Positions 49,734-58,512 of a DNA stretch of 64,000 bases are shown here, piece by piece. Source of the stretch: Bacillota bacterium. Its GTDB lineage: Bacteria > Bacillota > Clostridia > Lachnospirales > Lachnospiraceae. Both the position numbers and the translations under genes were made by a program. Under the pieces are notes generated by a model that saw only the letters and a program-made list of their open reading frames with translations, had not been told where the DNA came from and searched no databases. Location: the NCBI GenBank assembly GCA_023395555.1, contig JAEWYQ010000003.1, forward strand, positions 22,598 through 86,597, written 5' to 3'. The number at the start of each line of letters is the position of its first letter. Position 1 is the stretch's first letter.

Positions 49734-51140
49734 TTATTCTGTTTTATCCAGCTCGTAATAAAGCTCACCTTTTCTATAATCGTATGTCTTTTTACCCCAG
49801 GTCCGGGTGACGATCATTGCCACAAGAAATACGGCTGCGCTTCCTGCCAATGCCGCCGTGAGAAGTCCAAAGGACAGCTTCCCTGCGGAGAAGGCAATAA
49901 TTGCAGGCATAACAACGTAGCAAGCGGGAACATTCACGGCATTGATCGGTCCCAGCTCTTCGAGAACAGAAGTCTCTCTGTTGGGGTCAACCATTCTGCA
50001 TAAAGCCTGTCCTGTAGCATTGGTGCCCGTTAAAACGCCCCATATGGATACGGTACGTTCAAATCCATGTTTTCCGCCGAAGCGTTCTCCAAAGTATCTG
50101 GTGGTTACATAAGTGAATAGCGTACCGACTACTACCACAGCGAGAATAGGAAGCAGCCAGGAACCAAGGATCTGCAGAGAAATAGCCATAAAAGCGGATG
50201 TTACCATCATATCAATACAAAATCCTGAGATACGGATTTGGGTACCGCGGTCAAGATATTTGGAAAGCCCCAGTTTTACGATGACCGCACGCAGAGCATA
50301 AGCTACAAGCATTGCGTATAAGTATAGGAATCCGGAGAGCATTTCACCTGCAAATCCGGGGATTAGCTTAAAGAGATAGCATACCGCATTTCCGCCTACC
50401 CAGGCGATGCCGACCAGTGAGAAATGGAAAGCCAGAGTGTCAACATTGCCTGCGTGAGTCGTCTGCTTGCCGTAGTACTCCTGTTCTTCCGGCTCAAAGA
50501 CACCGCTAAGCATGCTTTCATTCATTTTGCCTGCATAGGGAGCTAACCCTTTTTGAATTCCCTTCTTTATCCAGGGAACTCCGATGAGGAAGGCAACCAG
50601 GAAGCCTGCAGCCGCAAATGCCACACCTACCTGGACCGCATTGACAACACCATTATTCTCCATCATTGTTCCATAAGTAACGCTTTGTCCGGGTCCCTGT
50701 GCAAATCCAAAGGGGATTTGCAGACCGTAAACCGGGTCCATATCAAAAAAGCCGCCGATTAATTTCAACACACCATAACCCAATAATCCGGTCAACGCAT
50801 AGGGTACTACCCAGAAAAATCCCATTCCGCAGATACCGGAGAATTGGCTGTCCATCATTCTTTCTTTTAAAGGCAGTTTTACTTTTGCTTTCTTTTTACC
50901 TGCTGCCAGGGTTAACCCCATATTGGCAAAAGAGAATGCCCACAGGGTTCCCGCAATGCCGCCAAAATCTGAAAAAGCAGCATCCTTGATGGCCCCTGTG
51001 TTCATAATGATAAAACCGATCACTCCGCCGATTACACTGGCGGGAACAAGATTGTTACGCAAAAAAGGAACCTTTGCTCTCAGTATAACACCAATCACGA
51101 TAAACAGTCCAGTCCATGCCAACCCATTCATACTTAACAT
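49734..51140 (-). CDS. GltS-like sodium/carboxylate symporter
   Basis: 468 residues from ATG 51140 (AGGAGG upstream), with about 10-12 membrane segments and two inverted halves as in GltS: SVIGGVIGFIIMNTGAIKD, IPFGFAQGPGQSVTYGTMME in the first half and WGVLTGTNATGQALCRMVD in the second. Given its cluster it may import a sugar acid, a glycerate derivative or a peptide-like acid rather than glutamate. Confidence 0.88.
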   Translation of the reverse strand: MLSMNGLAWTGLFIVIGVILRAKVPFLRNNLVPASVIGGVIGFIIMNTGAIKDAAFSDFGGIAGTLWAFSFANMGLTLAAGKKKAKVKLPLKERMMDSQFSGICGMGFFWVVPYALTGLLGYGVLKLIGGFFDMDPVYGLQIPFGFAQGPGQSVTYGTMMENNGVVNAVQVGVAFAAAGFLVAFLIGVPWIKKGIQKGLAPYAGKMNESMLSGVFEPEEQEYYGKQTTHAGNVDTLAFHFSLVGIAWVGGNAVCYLFKLIPGFAGEMLSGFLYLYAMLVAYALRAVIVKLGLSKYLDRGTQIRISGFCIDMMVTSAFMAISLQILGSWLLPILAVVVVGTLFTYVTTRYFGERFGGKHGFERTVSIWGVLTGTNATGQALCRMVDPNRETSVLEELGPINAVNVPACYVVMPAIIAFSAGKLSFGLLTAALAGSAAVFLVAMIVTRTWGKKTYDYRKGELYYELDKTE

Positions 51141-51186
51141 TATATTTTCCTCCTCGTTATGATGCAAATCTGTTATAAATAACCCT

Positions 51187-52506
51187 TTAAAATATAATTC
51201 CGCCGCGTCTTTTCGCTATTTCATTCATTTCCCAATGCTGAGGCTGACCGGATGCCTCTTGTTCCTTAATGATTTGCTGATATGCTTCTTCTACCGTTTC
51301 CATCATTTTTCTTGTGTTTGCTTCTATGATTTCGTTATTGAGAACCGCGTCTTTCATCTGATGAAAGAACATGTCCTCCAATCGCTGTGCGACCGGCCTC
51401 CAGATAGCCATGTTCCGGGGATAATCCATTTCCAGGGCATATTGTAATCTTTCAAATTTCCACCAGGCGCTGTCATCGGAATATTTCTCATCCGCCGTGC
51501 TGATGATCTCCGGCAGATCTGCATGAACCGTGTAAGGTGCGAAGATAGACATGCAAGGTACCGCAAATGCATTCCACCATACAGGCTGCCTGTCCTTAAC
51601 CAGTTCTATATGGGAGGCGGCCGCTGTTTTACTGGCTGTATCCAGCATAGCATGCATACAGATGGATACATGCAATCCGTCTGCCGGGCTCCACCGGGGC
51701 GCTATGATCTCACCTTCAAAATGATCCCGCTGAATTCTACGGATGGTATCGAGGGTAATACTTCCCCTGCTTTCCTGAAGCAGCTTGTTCAAGCGCATAT
51801 ATCTGGGGTGGGCGGCCCGGTGCTTTAATGTCATGGCGCTGTATGCCTTGGCAAAGTTAAACGGCACGTCTCTTGAAATCCATCCGTTCTCATAGGCATA
51901 CTCTTTGATATCACCGCTGTCTTCGTCCCATTCCTCCTCCGTACTGTAGCAATTAGAGACTCCGGCCACATCTTTGACCTTTCTGGCTACCCAGCGGCGT
52001 CCGCAGGTCTCCAGAATCCATGCTTCCTCCATGTCTGCCATCAGGAAAATATTATTGTACCTGTGCTCCATTCCTCTTGCGGCATTTCCTCCTTGACCGT
52101 GGGTTTCCAACAGGCCGGTAATAACATGAAGGGCCTGGTAAGCAGTGCGGGAGCGCTCCAGGGCTAACCGCAGCAAATCCATTCCCAGCAGAGCATCTTC
52201 CTTTGATTCCGGCTCCCTTGCCCAAACAGCTTCGTTGCCAATCACCACATTATGCTCATTCATCCCGTGTTCAAAGCCCCAGATCCAATATGGCTTTGAA
52301 CCCATCACTCGATAGGTATGGGCCACTTGGGGTATTTTGATATAGGTACATTGAACTGTTTCTCCTTCTGCATGATCCATAGCCGGGATAATGACCAGGG
52401 GCTGAGCTTCTGTAACCGGCCTGTCACTGTTTTTTGCAAAAATAAGATTTTTGCTGGCGGTACTGTTTCCCAACGCTACCATGGTATCACAAGAATATAA
52501 TTCCAT
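51187..52506 (-). CDS. C69/secernin-like N-terminal nucleophile hydrolase
   Basis: 439 residues. Cys6 in MELYSCDTMVALG is the predicted nucleophile exposed after loss of a five-residue propeptide; the following AKNSDRP and a later ETCGRRWVARKVKDVAGVSN fit peptidase family C69 (dipeptidase/secernin). It would cleave an amide bond, releasing an amino acid or acid that the neighbouring genes may use. GGGAGGTGAAGT precedes the ATG. It is the first gene of the unit. Confidence 0.9.
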   Translation of the reverse strand: MELYSCDTMVALGNSTASKNLIFAKNSDRPVTEAQPLVIIPAMDHAEGETVQCTYIKIPQVAHTYRVMGSKPYWIWGFEHGMNEHNVVIGNEAVWAREPESKEDALLGMDLLRLALERSRTAYQALHVITGLLETHGQGGNAARGMEHRYNNIFLMADMEEAWILETCGRRWVARKVKDVAGVSNCYSTEEEWDEDSGDIKEYAYENGWISRDVPFNFAKAYSAMTLKHRAAHPRYMRLNKLLQESRGSITLDTIRRIQRDHFEGEIIAPRWSPADGLHVSICMHAMLDTASKTAAASHIELVKDRQPVWWNAFAVPCMSIFAPYTVHADLPEIISTADEKYSDDSAWWKFERLQYALEMDYPRNMAIWRPVAQRLEDMFFHQMKDAVLNNEIIEANTRKMMETVEEAYQQIIKEQEASGQPQHWEMNEIAKRRGGIIF

Positions 52507-52561
52507 ACTTCACCTCCCATTGCCACTTTGAACAAAACAAGTTAGCATTTTTAATATTTAT

Positions 52562-52590
52562 TGTATAAATCATACTAAATAATTTGTCGA
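52562..52590 (-). promoter_or_regulatory. Promoter of the C69-transporter-kinase unit
   Basis: On the minus strand: TCGACA (52590-52585), 17 bp, TATACA (52567-52562). It lies just after the terminator of the regulator gene and is the likely target of the CdaR-type protein. Confidence 0.6.
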
Positions 52591-52611
52591 ATGTCGTTAT
52601 TTTACGGGACG

Positions 52612-52659
52612 AAAAACCGATCTCTGAATTGTTACAGGTAACAACTGAGGGATCGGTTT
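52612..52659 (-). terminator. Intrinsic terminator after the CdaR-type gene
   Basis: On the minus strand, AAACCGATC ... GTTGTTAC pairs with GTAACAATT ... GATCGGTTTTT, ending in T-rich sequence. Confidence 0.8.
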
Positions 52660-52676
52660 CTATGATCGATACTATG

Positions 52677-53807
52677 TCAGAGTGTGTTCCAAAACCATAT
52701 GGCGGTCTGATATAATGCGGAATTTTTTAGACTTCTGGGGTCGTATCCGGTTAAGGCTGCCAGCTTCTTAAGCTGGTATTGCAATGTGTTTTTGTGTATG
52801 AACAGGAGATCCGCTGTTTTATTAATCGATCCTTCGCATAAATAATAGATTTCCAGCAGCTTTATCCAGTAGGGGAGCTCATCGGTATCCATATTTAAAA
52901 ATACTTTATTAATATATTCCCTTTTACTGTTCTCGGGAATTTCGCTGATAAAGACTCCAACCGTCAGCGTGTTATAAAAAACCGTATCATGATCCTTATC
53001 ATTTAAGGCGGATCTTAAACTTTTTTCAGCCTTTTTCTTGCCGATCTTCAGATCCGGCCCCGAATAAGCTCTGTCATCGATTCCCACTTTCAGACTAACT
53101 GCGTCAGTAAGATTATATCGATTCCTTACCTGTTTGATAAAGTCTAAAACCTTTATATCCTGATCCGCTGACAGAAAAGTGTATAGCTTAGTTGGAGTGC
53201 GGTAGATGATGAGCTTGTTAGAATTATTTTTCATCCGGTTTATTACCTGATCTAATTGTTCAAGCATATAATTATTAATCTTTTGGCTGCCTGCCAGGTT
53301 TTCAATAAAGGAGAAGCATAGGCATCTGCGCGGAATAGTCAGATCGATATCTATTAATAATCCGGAATCCATATAATCTTCCGGAAGCTTTGAATCTTCA
53401 GATAACAGGTCATGGATATATTTATATTGTTCCGTTCTTAATATATCATCCTTTTTTTGCAGATAAGAATTCATCAAATAAGCTTCTGTGGTTTTCTGAA
53501 TAAGCTGAAGATACCTTTCAATCTGCCGCCATTCACCGCTAATCCCTAAAACACCAATAATATCCCCTTTAAAATAGATGGGCATATTAATCCCCATTTT
53601 TGATCCGCTATAATCCTCGTCCGTCTTAATGATGAGAAACTCCAGCTTTTCCCGAATTATTTTCTGCGCACCCTCGTGATAGGTTCCTATCCTTTCTGCA
53701 TTTGTACTTGAAATGATAAGTCCTGTATTATCCATTAGATTAACATTTTGATTTACCGTTCTGCTAATCTCGGAGACAATCGATTTTGCTATATCATCCA
53801 AAAGTTT
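52677..53807 (-). CDS. CdaR/PucR-type regulator with sugar-diacid recognition domain
   Basis: 376 residues from ATG 53807 (GGAGAGAATA upstream). The N-terminal part (about 1-130: KSIVSEISRTVNQNVNLMDN, GVLGISGEWRQIERYLQL) matches the sugar-diacid recognition domain; the C-terminus (GSINKTADLLFIHKNTLQYQ) is the PucR-type HTH. CdaR activates glucarate/galactarate/glycerate genes. Its place upstream of a glycerate kinase cluster supports control of that cluster by an acidic sugar derivative. Confidence 0.9.
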   Translation of the reverse strand, partial: KLLDDIAKSIVSEISRTVNQNVNLMDNTGLIISSTNAERIGTYHEGAQKIIREKLEFLIIKTDEDYSGSKMGINMPIYFKGDIIGVLGISGEWRQIERYLQLIQKTTEAYLMNSYLQKKDDILRTEQYKYIHDLLSEDSKLPEDYMDSGLLIDIDLTIPRRCLCFSFIENLAGSQKINNYMLEQLDQVINRMKNNSNKLIIYRTPTKLYTFLSADQDIKVLDFIKQVRNRYNLTDAVSLKVGIDDRAYSGPDLKIGKKKAEKSLRSALNDKDHDTVFYNTLTVGVFISEIPENSKREYINKVFLNMDTDELPYWIKLLEIYYLCEGSINKTADLLFIHKNTLQYQLKKLAALTGYDPRSLKNSALYQTAIWFWNTL

Positions 53808-53964
53808 CATTATTCTCTCCATCCCCTGTATCATCAGACATTTTCCACGAGTTAATTACATTTTATCAATGAATAGGATATTTTTCAACTTGAAACTAAT
53901 GGTGTGCTGAGGTTATGGTATCAATACTAACACAAAATTTATCTTATGATTCATTATTTTTGGC

Positions 53965-53994
53965 TTGACAAACCCACCTCTGATATTATATTAT
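53965..53994 (+). promoter_or_regulatory. tRNA-Gly promoter
   Basis: TTGACA (53965-53970), 18 bp, TATTAT (53989-53994), 30 bp before the mature tRNA 5' end. Confidence 0.75.
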
Positions 53995-54024
53995 AGTTCT
54001 TGCGCGGCAGACATAACAGCGTAT

Positions 54025-54096
54025 GCGCGAGTGGCTCAGTGGTGGAGTATCGCCTTGCCAAGGCGAGGGTCGCGGGTTCGAATCCCGTCTCGCGCT
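54025..54096 (+). tRNA. tRNA-Gly(GCC)
   Basis: A full cloverleaf: acceptor GCGCGAG/CTCGCGC, D arm GCTC/GAGT, anticodon arm TCGCC-TTGCCAA-GGCGA with anticodon GCC, T arm GCGGG-TTCGAAT-CCCGT, and discriminator T, as is usual for bacterial tRNA-Gly. The CCA end is not coded. It decodes GGC/GGU. Confidence 0.96.
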
Positions 54097-54117
54097 TACA
54101 ACAAATCCAGTAAAATC

Positions 54118-54152
54118 AAGGCTTTCCGAGTTTCGGAAGGTCTTATTTTTTT
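54118..54152 (+). terminator. Terminator after tRNA-Gly
   Basis: AAGGCTTTCCGA pairs with TCGGAAGGTCTT, followed by ATTTTTTTG. Confidence 0.85.
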
Positions 54153-54347
54153 GTCAAAGTGAGAAATATCAAAGTTTTTATCAAAGTACTTGAATTTTTT
54201 ATGATACTTTCTCATGCAAATATCCGTTCTGTATAATCTATCAAAGATTGAAAGTGTGTGATATATATCCACCCGTACTCTGTCATACCGGCCTTTCAGC
54301 AAAAAATATTCTAATGAATGAGGACACAATAACACTTATTGATTGGG

Positions 54348-54575
54348 ATGAAGTATGAGTATGGTAGCAATGCAGAAGTTTACCGGACGGCGTTTCTAGA
54401 CAATTATAAATCAGAATATGATATGAGCATTTTATATGAGACAGAAGATTTTCTTCACGTGCGTTATGGTATAGAGAATCTTAATTATTTCATTGGCACA
54501 CCGCAATATGACAGTTGTAAAGTAATTCTTAAGGATTCCTTGAATAAATGTAGAATGAAAATGGATTTATTATAA
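54348..54575 (+). CDS. Possible small protein, 75 residues
   Basis: A frame starting MKYEYGSNAEVYRTAFLDNY with acidic and aromatic residues and three Cys/Lys pairs near the end. The ribosome-binding site is weak and I recognise no family. A good terminator follows (54578-54620), which slightly supports a real gene. The region before it (54153-54347) shows nothing else. Confidence 0.35.
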   Translation: MKYEYGSNAEVYRTAFLDNYKSEYDMSILYETEDFLHVRYGIENLNYFIGTPQYDSCKVILKDSLNKCRMKMDLL

Positions 54576-54577
54576 CG

Positions 54578-54620
54578 AAACAAGGGTTCGCTAGCGTTCA
54601 AATTAGCGAACCCTTGTTAA
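54578..54620 (+). terminator. Intrinsic terminator
   Basis: AACAAGGGTTCGCT pairs perfectly with AGCGAACCCTTGTT. T-rich or A-rich flanks on both sides allow use in either direction, so it may also end the minus-strand ATPase transcript. Confidence 0.75.
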
Positions 54621-54736
54621 TATAAATAAACATCAAATGTGTGCAGATAAATTCAATCGGCGAAATATTCATTCCAAAAAACCTTGGATAGAAGCTATAA
54701 CCAAATTAGTAATTGGAAGAAAGCATACACGTACCG

Positions 54737-56539
54737 TTATGAGAGGTTCCTCATCCTATGAATAATAGCCAGTACTTCATACTTTCTGGGTAATTCAAGC
54801 CATCTCTGGCATTTAGTAAAATAGGTTGAATAAATATCATCTAAATCACCGCTTTCTAACAGCTTAAGGTAGAAATCAACTACCTCCCTGGTATTAATTA
54901 ACTTATCCCTTGTGGAATTCTCTATCTTCCTTATCAAAAGGCCAATCGCAGTTAATTGTGAAAAGCTTGCAATATTATGGATGTTCCTAATATCTATGCA
55001 TTCATCTCCTATTTCAATAAACCCTTTGACAGATACTTCAAAATGTTCACTCAAACTATCCTTAGGATAAGGAGAAAAATTAGCTGCAGATATGGTATCG
55101 CTGCTATGCCAATCAACTGGCTGTAGATCAGAAGGATGATACTCGGTACGGACTGTTAAATCCCAGGCCTCCATGGTCACATCCTTGGGACTATAGTTCT
55201 GCATCATAAGAACATGATCACATACCTTAAGGTACTCGCTGCTGCCGCCAATAACCAAAATGGTTGAAACCTTTCTATTATGGTATAATTCCTGGACTCG
55301 ATCCGTATATGGAATAATCGGCTCGTACTTCACTAGTTCCTTCATTATTTCATCTCTGATCATGAAATTAGTTGCACTTTTGTCTTCATCGATAAGTAAT
55401 AGCTTGCTGCCATCATTTAATGCTTCTATGATATTGGCAGCTTGAGAGGTTGAACCTGAGGCATGGTCTGTGGTAAAGCTTTTCGTGTTATTACCGGGTA
55501 TTCGGTTAATAAATGCAGATATATTTAATTTACGAATACTCCTGCCATCCTCCGCCGAGATTTTCATAGCCGAAGAATCAGTGATTACATATTCCCGTCC
55601 ATCCCCGCTGATGTGATTATAAATTCCTTCACTAATTGCATCAAGAAGTGTACTCTTTCCTGAATATCCTCCTCCGGTTATGACTGTGACACCTCTTTTG
55701 ATGCCCATACCGCATATATTACCAATTTGTATTCGTTCTGTTTTCATAGAATGAAACGGTAACGCGTTTTTCATTGGTTTATCCGTATCCTTTTCTCTCG
55801 GCAGAAGGCTTCCGTCCGCAATAAATACGCAATACTCACTTTGCTGAAGGTATTCCCTTATATCTTCCTGTTTATTATACAGAAGGATTGCCTGCTTCAT
55901 TTTGTCTGCATTAAAATTATCAATAAAATTTTTTACCGCATCCGGTAAATCTTTGGTCAGCATACGGATTGTCTGCTTCATCTTCTTTTCCGGTAATTGT
56001 ACCATGATCATCAGATTCAGATACCATTCCGTCTTATTGGAATTCAGCGTCTTTCCGCTTTGCTTTCCGGTATTAATATAATATTTTGTACCAGAGATCT
56101 TAAAATACGAACAGTTTCGTTTTAGAACTTTCCCATTTGGTTCATAGATGTAGAACCTTCCATTCTCTTTGTCTGTTCTCTTGCGATTGGTTATTCCTTC
56201 ATTTAATGCCTCCAAATATTTCTTAAAGTCTCTTAAACAGTAATCAGCAGCTGGTATTCCCCCTTGTGAGACTTTGGTCTTTCCATTAATCAGACCTTCT
56301 GCAATGCTTAATTTTTTGATAGGAATCCCTATTTTAATGGTTGGTTTGCCTGGCTCTAATCGATTGGTACGCTCAAACTTATAATAGATACCATCGTTCC
56401 AGTAGATAGGTTCTGAACAGTTTACGGGTGGTTCCTTGGAACCATCTTTTGCCGGCATGTGTAGTTTGCCATCATACAATTGGTTATAGGTTACCTCATC
56501 CTGCCGAAGTGATAATAATATTCCTTTTAATCGTTTCAT
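54737..56539 (-). CDS. ABC-class ATPase (PF09818/COG3044 type)
   Basis: 600 residues, a stand-alone cytosolic P-loop ATPase: an N-terminal domain (about 1-240), Walker A GGGYSGKST (about 303), the alternative signature DHASGSTSQAANIIEAL, Walker B LLIDEDKSATNFMIRDE, and ILVIGGSSEYL before a helical C-terminal domain. Known relatives are the MRB1590-like ATPases linked to RNA; the bacterial role is unknown. CAAAGGAGGT precedes the ATG. Its long leader has a consensus promoter, a 12-residue leader peptide and two terminator-like hairpins, so it is very likely controlled by attenuation. Confidence 0.9.
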   Translation of the reverse strand: MKRLKGILLSLRQDEVTYNQLYDGKLHMPAKDGSKEPPVNCSEPIYWNDGIYYKFERTNRLEPGKPTIKIGIPIKKLSIAEGLINGKTKVSQGGIPAADYCLRDFKKYLEALNEGITNRKRTDKENGRFYIYEPNGKVLKRNCSYFKISGTKYYINTGKQSGKTLNSNKTEWYLNLMIMVQLPEKKMKQTIRMLTKDLPDAVKNFIDNFNADKMKQAILLYNKQEDIREYLQQSEYCVFIADGSLLPREKDTDKPMKNALPFHSMKTERIQIGNICGMGIKRGVTVITGGGYSGKSTLLDAISEGIYNHISGDGREYVITDSSAMKISAEDGRSIRKLNISAFINRIPGNNTKSFTTDHASGSTSQAANIIEALNDGSKLLLIDEDKSATNFMIRDEIMKELVKYEPIIPYTDRVQELYHNRKVSTILVIGGSSEYLKVCDHVLMMQNYSPKDVTMEAWDLTVRTEYHPSDLQPVDWHSSDTISAANFSPYPKDSLSEHFEVSVKGFIEIGDECIDIRNIHNIASFSQLTAIGLLIRKIENSTRDKLINTREVVDFYLKLLESGDLDDIYSTYFTKCQRWLELPRKYEVLAIIHRMRNLS

Positions 56540-56559
56540 GATTTACCTCCTTTGGGCAT

Positions 56560-56600
56560 AAAAATACCGTAGAAAGCAACCTTGGTCCGCTTTTCTACGG
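56560..56600 (-). terminator. Leader hairpin 2 before the ABC-class ATPase (attenuator)
   Basis: On the minus strand CCGTAGAAAAGC pairs with GCTTTCTACGG (one bulge) and is followed by TATTTTTATG, ending 20 nt before the ATPase start codon. A terminator at this place must be bypassed for expression. Confidence 0.8.
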
Positions 56601-56650
56601 CTATGTATGGCTCAACATGAATATTTGTATTACCACAGATAGACTTTTCG

Positions 56651-56697
56651 GTTAATTTAAGGCACAAAAAAGACACCCTATCGGTGCCTGAATTAAC
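56651..56697 (-). terminator. Leader hairpin 1 with nested alternative pairing
   Basis: On the minus strand GGCACCGATAGGGTGTC folds as a short stem followed by TTTTTTGT, a compact terminator. The flanks GTTAATTCAGGCAC and GTGCCTTAAATTAAC can pair with each other around it; because GGCAC is used in both, the outer hairpin and the terminator compete. Confidence 0.7.
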
Positions 56698-56781
56698 GGA
56701 ATATACGAAAGGTTACATCATACGGCTAAACTTGTCTTGATCTTACATGAATACAACAAAAACAAGCTACGCCACCATTAT

Positions 56782-56820
56782 TTAGTTACGTAGTTCCTCA
56801 CTATTTAATTGATATGTCAT
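56782..56820 (-). CDS. 12-residue leader peptide
   Basis: MTYQLNSEELRN with AAAGGGGAA 6-7 nt upstream of the ATG. It lies about 30 nt after the predicted transcription start and upstream of the two attenuator hairpins. The arrangement is that of translation-sensing leaders; a stalled ribosome would change downstream folding. Confidence 0.7.
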   Translation of the reverse strand: MTYQLNSEELRN

Positions 56821-56853
56821 CTGAAGTTCCCCTTTCGGATTCGTGATAATTGT

Positions 56854-56882
56854 ATTATAGTTGCAATAGAATTATATGTCAA
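56854..56882 (-). promoter_or_regulatory. Consensus promoter of the attenuated ATPase transcript
   Basis: On the minus strand TTGACA (56882-56877), exactly 17 bp, TATAAT (56859-56854): a perfect sigma-A promoter. Such a strong promoter behind terminators points to constitutive initiation with regulated readthrough. Confidence 0.9.
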
Positions 56883-57000
56883 TACAATGCAAATAAAATT
56901 AATTTTAAAAAATAATAAAAATGATATATAATATCAAGTGGTGCAGGAACCCTGTTGCTCATGTTCAAAGAACACGTGCAGTTTCTGCTGATGCTGACAC

Positions 57001-57029
57001 AAAAAAAGAGCCCATCTCAGTGGATGGGC
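57001..57029 (-). terminator. Terminator of the 25-codon gene
   Basis: On the minus strand GCCCATC and GATGGGC pair across a 6-nt loop and are followed by TCTTTTTTT. It begins 16 nt after the stop codon of the small gene. Confidence 0.85.
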
Positions 57030-57044
57030 CCGGGGGAGATAAAA

Positions 57045-57122
57045 TTAATTTCCGAGATTACAGTATTTTAAAATCTGATTTATCAAATCAGTGAAATTGC
57101 ATGAGCTTAATTTTAAAAACAT
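57045..57122 (-). CDS. Small protein gene, 25 residues
   Basis: AGGAGG (57136-57131) lies 8 nt before the ATG. The peptide begins MFLKLSSCNFTDLINQILK and ends YCNLGN; it has two cysteines 13 residues apart and alternates hydrophobic and polar residues like an amphipathic helix. A promoter precedes it and a terminator follows, so it is an independent transcription unit. No signal peptide or family is recognised. It could be a membrane-active peptide, a signalling peptide or a small regulatory protein. Confidence 0.65.
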   Translation of the reverse strand: MFLKLSSCNFTDLINQILKYCNLGN

Positions 57123-57168
57123 GATGTCTGCCTCCTTGTGAAGATGGTTATCTCTTAGGAACAACTGA

Positions 57169-57197
57169 ATTGTAACACGTGTGTAACATAAATGTAA
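57169..57197 (-). promoter_or_regulatory. Promoter of the 25-codon gene
   Basis: On the minus strand TTACAT (57197-57192), 17 bp, TACAAT (57174-57169), about 47 bp before the start codon. Confidence 0.6.
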
Positions 57198-57375
57198 TAT
57201 TTAAATGATGGTTAGCCAGTTATCATATGGACATACCTGAAAATAAAGGAAAAGTCCATAGAGAATAAGCATTTGGGATAACCATTGCGTCAGATGACCC
57301 GTTAATATCTATTAATAAAATAACGGGCAAACCGAAATAAAATCCTTTATAATTGTGTCTTGAGGAGGTGAGGTA

Positions 57376-58209
57376 ATGGATTGGGTTAATAGGATGAATC
57401 GTGCGATTGATTATGTAGAGGAGCATTTAACCGGCGAAATTAATGAGAATGAAATCTGCCGTATAATGGCATGTTCTTTTCCTGCATTTCAAAGTTCGTT
57501 TACTCAGATTACCGGCGTATCTTTATCGGAATATATACGCCGCCGGAAGCTGACATGCGCTGCATATGAGCTGCAGAACACAGATGAAAAGGTCATTGAT
57601 ATAGCCCTTAAGTACGGCTACCAGTCGGCGGACGCTTTCAGCGTGGCATTTAAACGGCTGCATGGTGTTACGCCCTTAGATTCAAGAAAATTCAATGTAA
57701 CGCTTACATTCTATTGTCGAATCAACCTCGCCCTAACAATTAAAGGAGTTGATAAAATGGACTACACTACATTTGAAAAAGCGCCATTCAGGGTTATTGG
57801 CATTAGACGCATAACACCATATGGCGGCGGTACATGGGCTATTGTCAAAAGTGACGGCAGTAACGAGGCTATAAAGGAATTAGCGGGCCACTTTTATGAT
57901 TTGGGCTTATGTTTTGGATTTGGCGAGGACGGCAGTAACGATTATATGTGCGCCGTGGAATGGAATAAGGAAAGCGTCGATGAATTGGACAGTTTTGAAT
58001 ACCCTGCTGCCACATGGCTTAAATTTGAAGCCAAGGGAACCATAACGGGAAATGCAATCGGTAATGTATGGAATAGAATTAATAATGAGTTCCTGCCGCA
58101 AAGTAAATATCAAAAATCCGGACTGCCTACTATAGAAAAATATGTGGTATGGGATGAAGCGACGGATCGATGTGATGTTGAAATATGGATACCTGTGGAT
58201 ATAAAGTAA
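57376..58209 (+). CDS. AraC-family regulator with GyrI-like effector domain
   Basis: 277 residues. Two AraC HTH units at the N-terminus (MNRAIDYVEEHLTGEINENE, ... VIDIALKYGYQSADAFSVAF) and a C-terminal GyrI-like ligand domain (about 128-277). The order HTH first, GyrI second is that of Rob/SoxS-related drug-responsive regulators in Firmicutes. AGGAGGTGAGGTA precedes the ATG. No obvious target is adjacent. Confidence 0.9.
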   Translation: MDWVNRMNRAIDYVEEHLTGEINENEICRIMACSFPAFQSSFTQITGVSLSEYIRRRKLTCAAYELQNTDEKVIDIALKYGYQSADAFSVAFKRLHGVTPLDSRKFNVTLTFYCRINLALTIKGVDKMDYTTFEKAPFRVIGIRRITPYGGGTWAIVKSDGSNEAIKELAGHFYDLGLCFGFGEDGSNDYMCAVEWNKESVDELDSFEYPAATWLKFEAKGTITGNAIGNVWNRINNEFLPQSKYQKSGLPTIEKYVVWDEATDRCDVEIWIPVDIK

Positions 58210-58262
58210 ACTTTAGCGAAGGCGTATAAAAGTACATTCCAAATCCTGTCCCGCATCGAAAT

Positions 58263-58307
58263 AAAACCCTTAGAAATCTTGAAAAATCAAGATTTCTGAG
58301 GGTTTTT
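58263..58307 (+). terminator. Intrinsic terminator after the AraC gene
   Basis: AAAACCCTTAGAAATCTTGA pairs with TCAAGATTTCTGAGGGTTTT across AAAA and ends in T-rich sequence. The rest of the gap to 58512 is A/T-rich and holds GTAAAA-type repeats (58397-58450), including GTAAAA ... TTTTAC at 58430-58450, a possible operator before the LacI gene. Confidence 0.85.
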
Positions 58308-58512
58308 CATTTCAGTCAGCCTAAGTAGTAATTAACTGCGTGTGGTGGCAATCTTATTGTGTCCTGAATAGTAGCAGATGTAATAAAAATATTTTATGTA
58401 AAATATATTGTAAAATCTGATTAATTATAGTAAAATAATAATTGTTTTACGAAAGAGATTAAAAGGATTACGGTGTTTTTGGTGAAAATATGGCGGCAGG
58501 AGGGAAAGAACT

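Noticed and set aside
54025..54152. tRNA-Gly as an integration site of a genomic island
   Set aside because: I found no direct repeat of the tRNA 3' end elsewhere in the window and no integrase, although the following genes are AT-rich.
54737..56539. ABC-F ribosome-protection protein
   Set aside because: The leader resembles those of such genes, but the protein has a single P-loop of the PF09818 type, without two ABC domains or the ABC-F linker.
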